NCBI RefSeq assembly: GCF_021556475.1
Contig: NZ_JAKGBZ010000004.1
Span: 62,001 to 126,000, forward strand
DNA from: Acidiphilium iwatense
GTDB taxonomy: Bacteria > Pseudomonadota > Alphaproteobacteria > Acetobacterales > Acetobacteraceae
Length of the DNA: 64,000 bases
Direction of reading: 5' to 3'
The position numbers were made by a program, and so were the translations under genes. Every line of letters begins with the position of its first letter. Position 1 is the first letter of the stretch. Positions 29,401-38,131 of this stretch are shown here, one piece after another. Under the pieces are notes generated by a model. It searched no databases. It was not told the origin of the DNA and worked only from the letters and a program-made list of their open reading frames with translations.

Positions 29401-29571
29401 GGGGCCAACGCGGCCCCTTCGCGGGTTGCCAAATCACCCGCAAAGCCAGGCGCAGAAAAGGGTTTTGAGGAATCCCCGGAGCCAGAGCCGGAATCGCACC
29501 CCCTACGGGTGAACGGCCATGCCGGGTCATACTCGCAAACCGCCATCCTTCCCTTAGCCGCTTCGGCGTGA
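26482..29571 (+). CDS. CHC2/Toprim primase fused to a P-loop ATPase (element replication protein)
   Basis: 1029 residues from ATG 26482, preceded by GGAGGAAATA; an upstream TTG is in frame but less likely. Residues ~35-75 are a DnaG-like CHC2 zinc finger (CCPFHAED...LFHCFGCGVAGG). Residues ~255-340 are a Toprim domain (ILTESLIDAMAFWCAG; IAFDRDPAGE with the acidic metal ligands). A proline/alanine-rich linker (~380-440) follows. The C-terminal half holds an ATPase with Walker A QSSSAAGKSALM, then EISLKHRILALAEEEGAA and MLMMTTTAIDIDEELMNRC, resembling MCM/SF3-like helicase-loader folds. Primase-helicase fusions replicate plasmids, phages and satellites. It lies 4 bases before the recombinase gene. 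Identical in copy B. Confidence 0.9.
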   Translation: MARIPASELERLKVEVSLVRLIEEAGIKLARRGKDYTACCPFHAEDTASLVVTPDKNLFHCFGCGVAGGPVDWVMKRNGVSFRHAIELLREGFAPVTESTVKRTPMRALPPPVSFDADDQALLNQVVDYYHETLKQSPEALAYLQARGLVHGELVQKFRLGYANRTLGLRLPEKTRKAGADLRARLERIGIYRESGHEHFNGSLVVPILDEGGNVTELYGRKLRDDLRPGTPKHLYLPGPHKGVWNLDGIAAAGEEIILTESLIDAMAFWCAGFRNVTACYGTSGFTEDHLAAFRGAGILRVLIAFDRDPAGERGAGEVSERLRKEGFCSYRVEFPKGMDAAEYALKVTPAAKSLGVLIRKAVWLGQGQAPAITSAPRDLLLPEPPLSSPETTGPEPISLRPNPVLPLAAKEEDTPELVAALPLAPLPAARVPAPAEDIPAEVSETETVFSFGDRRWRVRGLARNLAHDVLKVNLLASCGAAFHVDALDLYNARARTSFLTQAAIELQVPEDVLKADLGRVLLKLEELQDEAIKKALAPKLAEAVTMDEEARHAALALLKSENLLARILADFDACGIAGEGTNKLVGYLAAVSRKLASPLAVVIQSSSAAGKSALMEAVLAFVPPEERVQYSAMTGQSLFYMGEISLKHRILALAEEEGAARASYALKLLQSEGELTIASTGSDPKTGNLVTQEYRVEGPVMLMMTTTAIDIDEELMNRCLVLAVDEDREQTRAIHRLQRQKRTLAGLVRRHEKQAILDLHRNAQRLLRPLAVVNPYADRLTFLDDRTRTRRDHEKYLTLIDAITLLHQHQRPIRSAVVESKPVEYVETMLADIEIANRLAHEVLGRSLDELPPQTRRMLAVVFAHVQESANAKAIRPNDVRFSRADIRRRAGLADTQCRLHLDRLAALEFLLTHRGSRGQSFEYELLFDGDIAAGAPHLPGLIEVDSLCSAPMTASSRGETPQLAGPSRGHGGANAAPSRVAKSPAKPGAEKGFEESPEPEPESHPLRVNGHAGSYSQTAILPLAASA

Positions 29572-29575
29572 GCCG

Positions 29576-30571
29576 ATGCCCCGCCCTCGCGTGGCCCGGC
29601 GCAAACCGCCACCACCTCCGCCCGCGCAAAATCTGCTGACCGCGTATCAAGCTGCGTTCCATGAATGGGAGGCGGTGACCGGCTACTCGGCGCGGACAAT
29701 CGAACAGCAACGCTTTGCCATCGGCCGGTTTATCCAGTGGTGCGGCGAGCGTGGGCTGGCCCGGCCGCAGGACATCACGCGGCCAATTCTGGAACGCTAC
29801 CAGCGCGCGATCTATCACCATCGCAAGCGTAACGGCCAACCTTTGGGCGCCAGTTCGCAGCTCAACATGCTGCTGCCGCTGCAAGCCTGGTTCAAATGGC
29901 TCACCCGGCAGAACCACCTGCTCTACAATCCGGCGGCCGATCTGGACCTGCCGCGCAAGCCAAAAACCCTGCCCAAAGGGCTGCTGACCATCGCCGAGAT
30001 CGAATCGGTGCTGGGCCAGGCCGACCCGGCCACGCATGAGGGCATCAGGGCGCGGGCGATTCTGGAAACCCTGTACTCGACCGGTATCCGCCGCATGGAG
30101 GTGGTGGGGCTAAAACTGCATGAGGTCGATACCGAGCGCGGGGCGCTGATGGTCCGGCTGGGCAAGGGCGCCAAAGACCGGCTGCTGCCGATCGGGGCGC
30201 GGGCCTGTGCCTGGGTGAACAAATACCGTGACGAGGTGCGGCCGTTGCTCGCCATCGGCCATGACGATCAGACCTTGTTCCTCGATGATGATGGCAAGGC
30301 GTTCGAGCCTGGCCGACTGGGCGATCTCGTGAAACGGCATCTGCAAGCCGCCGGCATCCACCAGCCAGGCGCTTGCCACCTGTTCCGCCATGCCTGCGCC
30401 ACCCACATGCTGGAAAACGGCGCCGATATCAGGTTCATCCAGGTCATGCTCGGCCACGAAAAGCTGACCACCACCCAGATCTACGCCCAGGTCAGCATCG
30501 CCAAGCTCAAGGAAATCCACGACGCCACCCATCCCGCCAAACTAAACCGGCAGAAATCCGCCGAAATCTGA
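29576..30571 (+). CDS. XerC-like tyrosine recombinase of the element
   Basis: 331 residues. N-terminal SAM-like core-binding domain (residues ~20-135, SARTIEQQRFAIGRFIQWC), then the catalytic domain with the conserved R in YSTGIRRMEV, HLFRHACATHM (HxxR), LGHEKL and the nucleophile Tyr in TTTQIYAQVS. It is coupled to the primase gene (4-base gap). As the only recombinase in the unit it is the obvious candidate to act at the TATCTCTTTA cores ~260 bases downstream. Catalytically intact as far as can be seen. Identical in copy B. Confidence 0.93.
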   Translation: MPRPRVARRKPPPPPPAQNLLTAYQAAFHEWEAVTGYSARTIEQQRFAIGRFIQWCGERGLARPQDITRPILERYQRAIYHHRKRNGQPLGASSQLNMLLPLQAWFKWLTRQNHLLYNPAADLDLPRKPKTLPKGLLTIAEIESVLGQADPATHEGIRARAILETLYSTGIRRMEVVGLKLHEVDTERGALMVRLGKGAKDRLLPIGARACAWVNKYRDEVRPLLAIGHDDQTLFLDDDGKAFEPGRLGDLVKRHLQAAGIHQPGACHLFRHACATHMLENGADIRFIQVMLGHEKLTTTQIYAQVSIAKLKEIHDATHPAKLNRQKSAEI

Positions 30572-30827
30572 GAGCGCGCACCGGCCGGACGCTGGGCACC
30601 GGCCCTAACCCCAACTCCCTCTTAGCCGCTCTCCCGGCCGCGCCACACCCACGGCCCCGGCCGCATACTCGTGCCTCTTGCAACTATCGCGTCTCCGGGC
30701 AAAACTACGCACCTGAGAAATTTTACACCGGGAGGATGCCGCCTTCTTCGATTCCGCCGCGCCAACCCGTTGGTTTGCCTTGGAAAACTCGCCAACGGTA
30801 GGGCCGCAGGCGCCGGAGAAACTTAGA
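30572..30827 (+). other. non-coding right end of the backbone, leading into core att1
   Basis: About 256 bases, GC-rich, with a third occurrence of CTTAGCCGCT (30619) that is also found twice in the primase gene. A weak in-frame TTG at 30780 gives a short leader (ENSPTVGPQAPEKLR) reading into the tail. No strong promoter or ribosome site for the tail is apparent. Confidence 0.5.
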
Positions 30828-30837
30828 TATCTCTTTA
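30828..30837 (+). other. candidate recombination core att1
   Basis: TATCTCTTTA, identical to the core in rhs (23412). Sequence identity between the two long repeats ends inside this site (30834), with the unique tail1 starting here. Confidence 0.6.
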
Positions 30838-31268
30838 GTCGCGCTGCTCAAGCAGAGGCGAATGGGCAGAACCCGTTAGATCAGATCGGCCAAGGACTGG
30901 AATACATTAGCGGTCAGATTGAGTCGGCCTTCGACGCAGTCACCGGCGAAACACAGAATTTTTACGATAGCTTACTCGGGGTCAATGACACCCAGCTTAC
31001 CAGCGTTAACAATACCCAGCTTGGTGGCCCGCCACTCCAGCAGCTTGGTGGCCCACCACTTATGATGGCCGCAGCTGGGGATTACGCATGCGAAGGATTT
31101 TCAGCTGGCTGTCAGAACGGTGGCTCTTGGGGCACAACGGGAGGGTATAATGTTAGTGGTAGGATACTTTGCTATGACTGCGCCCTTAGAATGCTTGGCC
31201 TCGAAGATGAACCTCGCTCCGTACAATCTGAGACAATGGAACATTTCGAGATTGGGGATGGGGACTGA
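30828..31268 (+). CDS. orphan RHS tail 1 (displaced toxin tip, probably not translated on its own)
   Basis: Reading in the rhs frame from Y-L-F: about 146 residues, beginning SRAAQAEANGQNPL, with a duplicated QLGGPPL motif and a C-terminal globular part with paired cysteines (YACEGFSAGC; GRILCYDCALRMLGLEDEP). It lacks an RHS core and any convincing start codon; only a TTG at 30780 inside the element's right end is in frame. It is followed by a small gene in the position of an immunity gene. Best read as a stored or displaced tip. Toxin family not recognised. Confidence 0.6.
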   Translation, partial: YLFSRAAQAEANGQNPLDQIGQGLEYISGQIESAFDAVTGETQNFYDSLLGVNDTQLTSVNNTQLGGPPLQQLGGPPLMMAAAGDYACEGFSAGCQNGGSWGTTGGYNVSGRILCYDCALRMLGLEDEPRSVQSETMEHFEIGDGD

Positions 31269-31302
31269 TCGTAATCTTGGATGAGAATTTGAGGTCAAAG
31301 TA

Positions 31303-31677
31303 ATGACAGATCATGCCAAAACCATTTTGGATTTGTCCGTCGGAGATTTTTTTCATGCCGCAAGTGCAAGTGGCGCTAAAATTATATGCTTAGTCACGGC
31401 AATCACAAGTACACACATTCAAGCCAGAAACATAACCCGTCAAATATGCCTTGATTTCGACCGGCAAACTGGTTTTGCGAAGTGGGGTAACAAGAGCGCC
31501 TTATGTAGCATTGATTCGATCAAGCCTTTACCGCCTGAAATCCATGACGTTTTTTTGGGGCTTGATAGAAGATATCGGTCAGGGCAAGGGCCAGAAGCAG
31601 CTAAATTGCTTGATGCAGAAAAGCGTGCGCTCGCTTTTGCCCGCACCCATTATTCCTCAAACCCTTTGCCTCTTTAG
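31303..31677 (+). CDS. putative immunity protein of RHS tail 1
   Basis: 124 residues, no signal peptide and no membrane segment, so presumably cytosolic (LSVGDFFHAASASGAKIICLV, GLDRRYRSGQGPEAAKLLDAEKRALAFAR). It starts 34 bases after the tail 1 stop and ends about 75 bases before the next backbone copy. A soluble immunity protein fits a tip acting in the cytosol, unlike tails 0 and 2. GC is lower than in the surrounding chromosome. Family not recognised; role inferred from position. Confidence 0.55.
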   Translation: MTDHAKTILDLSVGDFFHAASASGAKIICLVTAITSTHIQARNITRQICLDFDRQTGFAKWGNKSALCSIDSIKPLPPEIHDVFLGLDRRYRSGQGPEAAKLLDAEKRALAFARTHYSSNPLPL

Positions 31678-32028
31678 TAACGCTGATTCAGAGGGCTTTC
31701 GGGACAGGCGCTATAAAAAACGCGATTAACCTGACGCCCTCCTTGCTTCCATCCTCCCTTCATGTGCTCGTCCGATCAAGGACGCTCGCCATGCTCGCCC
31801 TTTGGGCTGTGCGTGGCTCCGCGCCGCCTGCGGCGGTGGCCGCTGGTGCGGCCATCCTTTGACGGCCTGCGCGCATTGCGGGATTCTGGATTTGGCCGGG
31901 GCGCGGAAACGGCCCCTAACCGAACCCGGAAACGGAATTTTCTGCCGGGCGCCCTGATGCCGAACGATGCACGGAACGATCCACTGAATTAAGTTCCTGG
32001 CGCCTGGCTTTTGCCTTATCCTCCCGTC

Positions 32029-32523
32029 ATGCCCAAGCCCGCGACTTTTACACCGGCTGAGATATCGGCATTGGCTTCCCGGCTCGGTGAGGTCTGGCGG
32101 CCGGGGAGCCAGATCACGCCGTGGCTACGGGACAATGCGGATCGGCTGACAAAACTGAACCGCGAGGAGCGGTTTAGCTGGGCGGCGGTGGCGTCGGCAT
32201 TGAACGAGGTTGGGATTATGTACCGCACGGGCAACCCCTGGACGGCGACCAACCTGGCCAAGGCAGTCAGCGAGGTCCGCCCCGGTGGACGCGCGAATCC
32301 GACGTCCGAGCGCAAAGCCGAACTCGCGGCCTGGAGAGCCGACCAGGATGCCGTAAAGGCCCAGGAGGATGCGGCGTTTGCTGTCGCGTGGGAAACCATG
32401 CCCCGCGATGAGCAAGACGAACTGCTTGATCAGTGGCGCCAGACGGATGAATTATTCGGGACGGCCGCTGCCCGGTTTTTATCGAGATCGGGTTATCGTA
32501 AGGCGCGGCCTGGAGAGACCTAA
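32029..32523 (+). CDS. element protein of unknown function, copy B
   Basis: Identical to the gene at 24469-24963: 164 residues, HTH-like first half, charged helical second half, followed by the terminator hairpin at 32642. See copy A for details. Confidence 0.6.
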   Translation: MPKPATFTPAEISALASRLGEVWRPGSQITPWLRDNADRLTKLNREERFSWAAVASALNEVGIMYRTGNPWTATNLAKAVSEVRPGGRANPTSERKAELAAWRADQDAVKAQEDAAFAVAWETMPRDEQDELLDQWRQTDELFGTAAARFLSRSGYRKARPGET

Positions 32524-33005
32524 ACCATCTCCAGCTCAATGATCGCCCGCCATCATTCAGTGGATCATTCTGAAGATTCGTCTGAGCTACATTCTGAGCT
32601 ATATTCAGAGCATCAATCCGTTGTTCTTTCTGAGGTCACTTCCGGGCTAATCCCGGCTTTTTGTTGTGGTATTATGTTATGCGTTTACTACAGACCAAGG
32701 CATCCTAGCGGATACTTTGAACGTGCAACGAAAACCCGGCCAAAACCCTCAAAAATGCGCCTTCTGGGTTTTTGCTCCCAGGGACGGGGCGAAGAACAAG
32801 TTTTTGCCAGTCCGAACAAAGAACGGGCGGTTTTGTTGCCGCGAAGCGGGACAGAAGAGAGACACGAGAGAGACAGAAGAGGGACAGCAGAGAGACAGCA
32901 AGGTGAGCTATATGGACCAATGCACCCTTGGTGCTTTTGGTACCTCGATAAAAAACATAACCGGCCCGTAAGATGCAGCACTGACTTCATGTGCTGGCGG
33001 CCCCG
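32524..33005. other. candidate origin region of copy B
   Basis: Same non-coding stretch as 24964-25445, including the terminator hairpin and the 11-base repeats at 32852-32906. No separate gene seen. Confidence 0.4.
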
Positions 33006-33353
33006 TTACGCCAAAACCTGAGAGATTGAACTTTTGAGAGCGGCCTGATCGGCGGTGACGAGCGTGCCGAGCTGGCGGATGATGAGGGCTTGTTCCAGCG
33101 TGGCGAAAACCGGCTTGACGGCGGAGGGTTTGAGCAGGCCGGCCGCCTGCCAGTCGCGGAGCCAAACTTCCCCGAGGGTGGGGCTGGGGCGGAACTGGCT
33201 GGTGATCGCCATCAACACGATATCCGGCTTGACGCGGTTGTAGGCCAGATTGCTGACGACGACGGCGGGCCGCTGCTTTGATGCGGTCTGGCTGGTGAAG
33301 GGGAACGGGACGAGGACGACATCGCCAAACTCAAAGGGCATCGTAGGCGTCAT
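33006..33353 (-). CDS. PemK/MazF-family toxin, copy B
   Basis: Identical to the toxin at 25446-25793 and overlapping its antitoxin gene in the same way. Two intact copies in tandem would give redundant retention of the array: loss of one unit would leave the other toxin-antitoxin pair in place. Confidence 0.88.
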   Translation of the reverse strand: MTPTMPFEFGDVVLVPFPFTSQTASKQRPAVVVSNLAYNRVKPDIVLMAITSQFRPSPTLGEVWLRDWQAAGLLKPSAVKPVFATLEQALIIRQLGTLVTADQAALKSSISQVLA

Positions 33354-33528
33354 CTTCCGGGTTGTTCCAGATCGCGGCGAAGGCGGGCGCACTCACGGCA
33401 CCGGCGGCGCGGGTGAGCGAACGCTCCTGCTCGCGGGCGGCGATGAACTCGACAAAATCCTCGATCTCGGCGATCCGCTCGACCGGCAGCGCCTGAATTT
33501 TTTCGAGCAAGGGTTGGATGTTCGGCAT
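33331..33528 (-). CDS. antitoxin of the PemK/MazF-type pair, copy B
   Basis: Identical to the 65-residue antitoxin at 25771-25968, upstream of and overlapping the toxin gene of copy B. Confidence 0.8.
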   Translation of the reverse strand: MPNIQPLLEKIQALPVERIAEIEDFVEFIAAREQERSLTRAAGAVSAPAFAAIWNNPEDDAYDAL

Positions 33529-33554
33529 GATTGATCCTCAGATGATGAAGGCGG

Positions 33555-33941
33555 CTAAGCGGCGAGCACCCGGTCGATTTTTGAACGCTTGATCAGGCTA
33601 TCCATGAGGATCACCAAAGCTTTTTGATCCTCATCGGGCAATGCGTCGATCTCATTGAGCATGGCGTGCAGCTTGAGGTTATGGATGACCGGCTGGTGCG
33701 TGCTCTTCTCCCGCCCGACCAGGACATCGAGGGAAACGCCGAGAATATCGGCAATTTTGACGATGGTATCGAGTTGCGGCACCGCAGTGCCACGCTCCCA
33801 CCGATTATAGACCCTTGGGTTGACACTGAGCATGTCAGCCAGCCGTATTTGGGTAATTTTGCGCTCCTTGCGGGTGCTCTGCAACCGCTCTGCAAACATC
33901 GTCATATCCAGCCTCGCCGTTCCATTATGGATGGCAATCAT
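33555..33941 (-). CDS. XRE-family regulator, copy B
   Basis: Identical to the gene at 25995-26381. It faces the copy B primase gene across the same palindromic operator (33996-34015), so either repressor copy should regulate both units. Confidence 0.87.
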   Translation of the reverse strand: MIAIHNGTARLDMTMFAERLQSTRKERKITQIRLADMLSVNPRVYNRWERGTAVPQLDTIVKIADILGVSLDVLVGREKSTHQPVIHNLKLHAMLNEIDALPDEDQKALVILMDSLIKRSKIDRVLAA

Positions 33942-34041
33942 CGTACACCCCCTCTGAAAACGGCTTGCGAATCTTCACCTATAAGGATAACCATAAATAG
34001 ACTTAATTGTCTATTGACGTGTTTTGGAGGAAATATCGCTC

Positions 34042-37000
34042 ATGGCCCGTATCCCGGCATCAGAATTAGAGCGGCTAAAGGTGGAAGTGTCGCTGGTCCG
34101 GCTGATTGAGGAGGCCGGGATCAAGCTGGCGCGCCGGGGCAAGGACTACACCGCGTGTTGCCCATTCCATGCGGAGGACACCGCCTCGCTGGTGGTGACG
34201 CCGGATAAAAACCTGTTCCACTGTTTTGGTTGCGGGGTGGCTGGCGGGCCGGTTGACTGGGTGATGAAGCGCAACGGGGTCAGCTTCCGTCATGCCATCG
34301 AACTTTTGCGCGAGGGTTTTGCTCCGGTGACGGAGTCGACGGTGAAGCGGACCCCAATGCGGGCCTTACCGCCGCCGGTGTCGTTCGATGCCGATGACCA
34401 GGCGCTGCTGAACCAGGTGGTGGATTATTACCACGAGACTTTGAAGCAAAGCCCGGAGGCGCTGGCCTATTTGCAGGCGCGCGGCCTGGTGCATGGCGAG
34501 CTGGTGCAAAAATTCCGGCTGGGCTACGCGAACCGGACCCTGGGGCTTCGCCTGCCGGAAAAGACCCGCAAGGCGGGCGCCGATTTACGCGCCCGGTTGG
34601 AGCGGATCGGGATTTACCGGGAGAGCGGGCACGAGCATTTTAACGGCAGCCTGGTGGTGCCGATTCTCGATGAGGGCGGCAACGTCACCGAGCTTTATGG
34701 CCGCAAATTGCGCGACGATCTGCGCCCCGGTACGCCGAAGCATCTTTATCTGCCCGGCCCGCACAAGGGCGTGTGGAATCTGGACGGCATCGCGGCGGCT
34801 GGCGAAGAAATCATCCTCACCGAGTCGCTGATCGACGCGATGGCGTTCTGGTGCGCGGGGTTCCGCAATGTGACGGCCTGCTACGGCACAAGCGGTTTTA
34901 CCGAGGATCATCTGGCGGCGTTCCGCGGCGCCGGGATTCTGCGCGTACTGATTGCCTTCGACCGTGACCCGGCCGGAGAGCGGGGCGCGGGCGAGGTGAG
35001 CGAGCGGCTAAGGAAAGAAGGTTTTTGCTCCTACCGGGTGGAGTTCCCGAAAGGGATGGATGCGGCGGAATATGCGTTGAAGGTGACGCCCGCCGCCAAG
35101 TCGCTGGGTGTACTGATTCGCAAGGCGGTGTGGCTGGGGCAAGGCCAGGCGCCCGCCATCACCAGCGCGCCGCGCGATCTTTTGCTCCCCGAACCGCCAT
35201 TGTCCTCACCGGAAACAACCGGGCCGGAGCCAATCAGCCTCCGACCGAACCCCGTCCTTCCCTTAGCCGCTAAGGAAGAAGACACACCCGAGCTGGTTGC
35301 CGCTTTGCCCCTGGCGCCTTTGCCAGCGGCGCGTGTTCCGGCCCCGGCGGAGGACATCCCGGCCGAGGTGAGCGAGACGGAAACGGTGTTCAGTTTTGGT
35401 GATCGGCGCTGGCGGGTGCGTGGCTTGGCCCGCAATTTGGCGCATGACGTGCTGAAGGTGAATCTGCTGGCCTCTTGCGGGGCCGCGTTCCATGTCGATG
35501 CGCTCGATCTGTATAATGCCCGCGCGCGTACAAGTTTTTTGACCCAGGCGGCGATAGAGTTGCAGGTGCCGGAGGATGTGCTGAAGGCCGATCTCGGCCG
35601 GGTGCTGCTGAAACTGGAGGAGTTGCAGGACGAGGCGATCAAGAAGGCCCTGGCGCCCAAACTGGCCGAGGCCGTGACGATGGACGAGGAAGCACGGCAC
35701 GCCGCCCTTGCCCTGCTGAAAAGCGAGAATTTGCTGGCCAGAATTCTGGCGGATTTTGATGCCTGCGGCATCGCTGGCGAAGGCACCAACAAGTTGGTCG
35801 GCTATCTGGCGGCAGTCTCGCGCAAATTGGCATCACCCTTGGCTGTGGTGATTCAATCGTCGAGTGCGGCCGGTAAATCGGCGTTGATGGAGGCGGTGCT
35901 GGCCTTCGTGCCGCCGGAGGAGCGTGTGCAGTACAGCGCGATGACGGGGCAAAGCCTGTTCTACATGGGCGAGATCAGCCTGAAGCATCGGATTCTCGCA
36001 CTTGCCGAGGAGGAGGGCGCGGCGCGGGCAAGCTACGCGCTCAAACTTTTGCAGTCGGAGGGCGAGCTGACCATTGCCAGCACCGGCAGCGATCCTAAGA
36101 CCGGCAACCTGGTGACGCAGGAATACCGGGTCGAGGGGCCGGTGATGCTGATGATGACGACCACGGCGATTGATATTGACGAGGAGCTGATGAATCGCTG
36201 CCTGGTGCTGGCGGTGGATGAGGACCGCGAACAGACCCGCGCCATCCACCGGCTGCAACGGCAAAAGCGCACCTTGGCCGGGCTGGTGCGCCGGCATGAG
36301 AAGCAGGCGATTCTGGATTTGCACCGCAACGCGCAGCGGCTGTTGCGCCCGCTCGCCGTGGTGAATCCCTACGCCGACCGGCTCACTTTTTTGGACGACC
36401 GCACCCGCACACGGCGCGACCATGAGAAATATCTGACGCTGATCGACGCCATCACGCTGCTGCACCAGCACCAGCGCCCCATCCGCAGCGCCGTGGTCGA
36501 GAGCAAGCCGGTGGAATATGTCGAGACGATGCTGGCCGATATCGAAATCGCCAATCGGCTGGCGCATGAGGTGCTGGGCCGCAGCCTGGACGAATTGCCG
36601 CCGCAGACCCGCCGGATGCTGGCGGTGGTTTTTGCCCATGTGCAGGAATCGGCGAACGCCAAAGCGATCCGGCCAAATGACGTGCGGTTCAGCCGGGCCG
36701 ACATTCGCAGGCGGGCGGGCCTGGCTGACACGCAATGCCGCCTGCATCTGGACCGCCTGGCCGCGCTGGAATTTTTGCTGACCCATCGCGGCAGCCGAGG
36801 CCAGAGTTTTGAGTATGAGTTGTTGTTCGATGGCGACATCGCGGCCGGTGCGCCGCATCTGCCGGGGTTGATCGAGGTGGACTCGCTTTGTTCCGCGCCT
36901 ATGACGGCAAGTTCGCGGGGTGAAACGCCACAGTTGGCGGGGCCATCGCGGGGGCATGGCGGGGCCAACGCGGCCCCTTCGCGGGTTGCCAAATCACCCG

Positions 37001-37131
37001 CAAAGCCAGGCGCAGAAAAGGGTTTTGAGGAATCCCCGGAGCCAGAGCCGGAATCGCACCCCCTACGGGTGAACGGCCATGCCGGGTCATACTCGCAAAC
37101 CGCCATCCTTCCCTTAGCCGCTTCGGCGTGA
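34042..37131 (+). CDS. CHC2/Toprim primase-ATPase, copy B
   Basis: Identical to the 1029-residue protein at 26482-29571, with intact zinc finger, Toprim and Walker A motifs. Confidence 0.9.
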   Translation: MARIPASELERLKVEVSLVRLIEEAGIKLARRGKDYTACCPFHAEDTASLVVTPDKNLFHCFGCGVAGGPVDWVMKRNGVSFRHAIELLREGFAPVTESTVKRTPMRALPPPVSFDADDQALLNQVVDYYHETLKQSPEALAYLQARGLVHGELVQKFRLGYANRTLGLRLPEKTRKAGADLRARLERIGIYRESGHEHFNGSLVVPILDEGGNVTELYGRKLRDDLRPGTPKHLYLPGPHKGVWNLDGIAAAGEEIILTESLIDAMAFWCAGFRNVTACYGTSGFTEDHLAAFRGAGILRVLIAFDRDPAGERGAGEVSERLRKEGFCSYRVEFPKGMDAAEYALKVTPAAKSLGVLIRKAVWLGQGQAPAITSAPRDLLLPEPPLSSPETTGPEPISLRPNPVLPLAAKEEDTPELVAALPLAPLPAARVPAPAEDIPAEVSETETVFSFGDRRWRVRGLARNLAHDVLKVNLLASCGAAFHVDALDLYNARARTSFLTQAAIELQVPEDVLKADLGRVLLKLEELQDEAIKKALAPKLAEAVTMDEEARHAALALLKSENLLARILADFDACGIAGEGTNKLVGYLAAVSRKLASPLAVVIQSSSAAGKSALMEAVLAFVPPEERVQYSAMTGQSLFYMGEISLKHRILALAEEEGAARASYALKLLQSEGELTIASTGSDPKTGNLVTQEYRVEGPVMLMMTTTAIDIDEELMNRCLVLAVDEDREQTRAIHRLQRQKRTLAGLVRRHEKQAILDLHRNAQRLLRPLAVVNPYADRLTFLDDRTRTRRDHEKYLTLIDAITLLHQHQRPIRSAVVESKPVEYVETMLADIEIANRLAHEVLGRSLDELPPQTRRMLAVVFAHVQESANAKAIRPNDVRFSRADIRRRAGLADTQCRLHLDRLAALEFLLTHRGSRGQSFEYELLFDGDIAAGAPHLPGLIEVDSLCSAPMTASSRGETPQLAGPSRGHGGANAAPSRVAKSPAKPGAEKGFEESPEPEPESHPLRVNGHAGSYSQTAILPLAASA

Positions 37132-37135
37132 GCCG

Positions 37136-38131
37136 ATGCCCCGCCCTCGCGTGGCCCGGCGCAAACCGCCACCACCTCCGCCCGCGCAAAATCTGCTGAC
37201 CGCGTATCAAGCTGCGTTCCATGAATGGGAGGCGGTGACCGGCTACTCGGCGCGGACAATCGAACAGCAACGCTTTGCCATCGGCCGGTTTATCCAGTGG
37301 TGCGGCGAGCGTGGGCTGGCCCGGCCGCAGGACATCACGCGGCCAATTCTGGAACGCTACCAGCGCGCGATCTATCACCATCGCAAGCGTAACGGCCAAC
37401 CTTTGGGCGCCAGTTCGCAGCTCAACATGCTGCTGCCGCTGCAAGCCTGGTTCAAATGGCTCACCCGGCAGAACCACCTGCTCTACAATCCGGCGGCCGA
37501 TCTGGACCTGCCGCGCAAGCCAAAAACCCTGCCCAAAGGGCTGCTGACCATCGCCGAGATCGAATCGGTGCTGGGCCAGGCCGACCCGGCCACGCATGAG
37601 GGCATCAGGGCGCGGGCGATTCTGGAAACCCTGTACTCGACCGGTATCCGCCGCATGGAGGTGGTGGGGCTAAAACTGCATGAGGTCGATACCGAGCGCG
37701 GGGCGCTGATGGTCCGGCTGGGCAAGGGCGCCAAAGACCGGCTGCTGCCGATCGGGGCGCGGGCCTGTGCCTGGGTGAACAAATACCGTGACGAGGTGCG
37801 GCCGTTGCTCGCCATCGGCCATGACGATCAGACCTTGTTCCTCGATGATGATGGCAAGGCGTTCGAGCCTGGCCGACTGGGCGATCTCGTGAAACGGCAT
37901 CTGCAAGCCGCCGGCATCCACCAGCCAGGCGCTTGCCACCTGTTCCGCCATGCCTGCGCCACCCACATGCTGGAAAACGGCGCCGATATCAGGTTCATCC
38001 AGGTCATGCTCGGCCACGAAAAGCTGACCACCACCCAGATCTACGCCCAGGTCAGCATCGCCAAGCTCAAGGAAATCCACGACGCCACCCATCCCGCCAA
38101 ACTAAACCGGCAGAAATCCGCCGAAATCTGA
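37136..38131 (+). CDS. XerC-like tyrosine recombinase, copy B
   Basis: Identical to the 331-residue recombinase at 29576-30571, with all catalytic residues present. It lies ~260 bases upstream of core att2 (38388). Confidence 0.93.
   Translation: MPRPRVARRKPPPPPPAQNLLTAYQAAFHEWEAVTGYSARTIEQQRFAIGRFIQWCGERGLARPQDITRPILERYQRAIYHHRKRNGQPLGASSQLNMLLPLQAWFKWLTRQNHLLYNPAADLDLPRKPKTLPKGLLTIAEIESVLGQADPATHEGIRARAILETLYSTGIRRMEVVGLKLHEVDTERGALMVRLGKGAKDRLLPIGARACAWVNKYRDEVRPLLAIGHDDQTLFLDDDGKAFEPGRLGDLVKRHLQAAGIHQPGACHLFRHACATHMLENGADIRFIQVMLGHEKLTTTQIYAQVSIAKLKEIHDATHPAKLNRQKSAEI

Larger units (their letters stand above)
23412..30827 (+). mobile_element. mobile unit 1: tail0 + immunity0 + 6.6 kb recombinase backbone
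   Basis: Bounded by the core TATCTCTTTA on both sides (7,416 bases). It contains the tip now fused to rhs, its putative immunity gene, and the backbone with recombinase, primase, XRE regulator and toxin-antitoxin. Excision by recombination between the cores would give a circle and restore an rhs core fused to tail1. This definition as a unit is my inference from the repeated core and gene order. Confidence 0.55.
24195..30834 (+). repeat. 6.6 kb direct repeat, copy A (recombinase/primase backbone)
   Basis: Matches 31755-38394 at a constant offset of 7,560 bases with no indels. I see only two mismatches (24204 and 24218) near the left end, and identity stops abruptly after CTCT at 30834. The first ~270 bases (24195-24468) have no gene; they hold a GCCGCCTGCGGCGG hairpin and GC-rich inverted repeats. 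The 3' 250 bases are also non-coding and end in the core site. The unique DNA between the copies is a tail/immunity cassette. Confidence 0.95.

Noticed and set aside
30373..30801. 142-codon ORF at the 3' end of the recombinase gene
   Set aside because: Out-of-frame shadow of the recombinase continuing into proline-rich non-coding DNA.
30572..30840. Integron-type attC site at the tail junctions
   Set aside because: No conserved RYYYAAC/GTTRRRY ends or long imperfect hairpin at the cores; the recombinase is XerC-like without the integron-integrase patch that I could recognise, so a plain tyrosine-recombinase core fits better.
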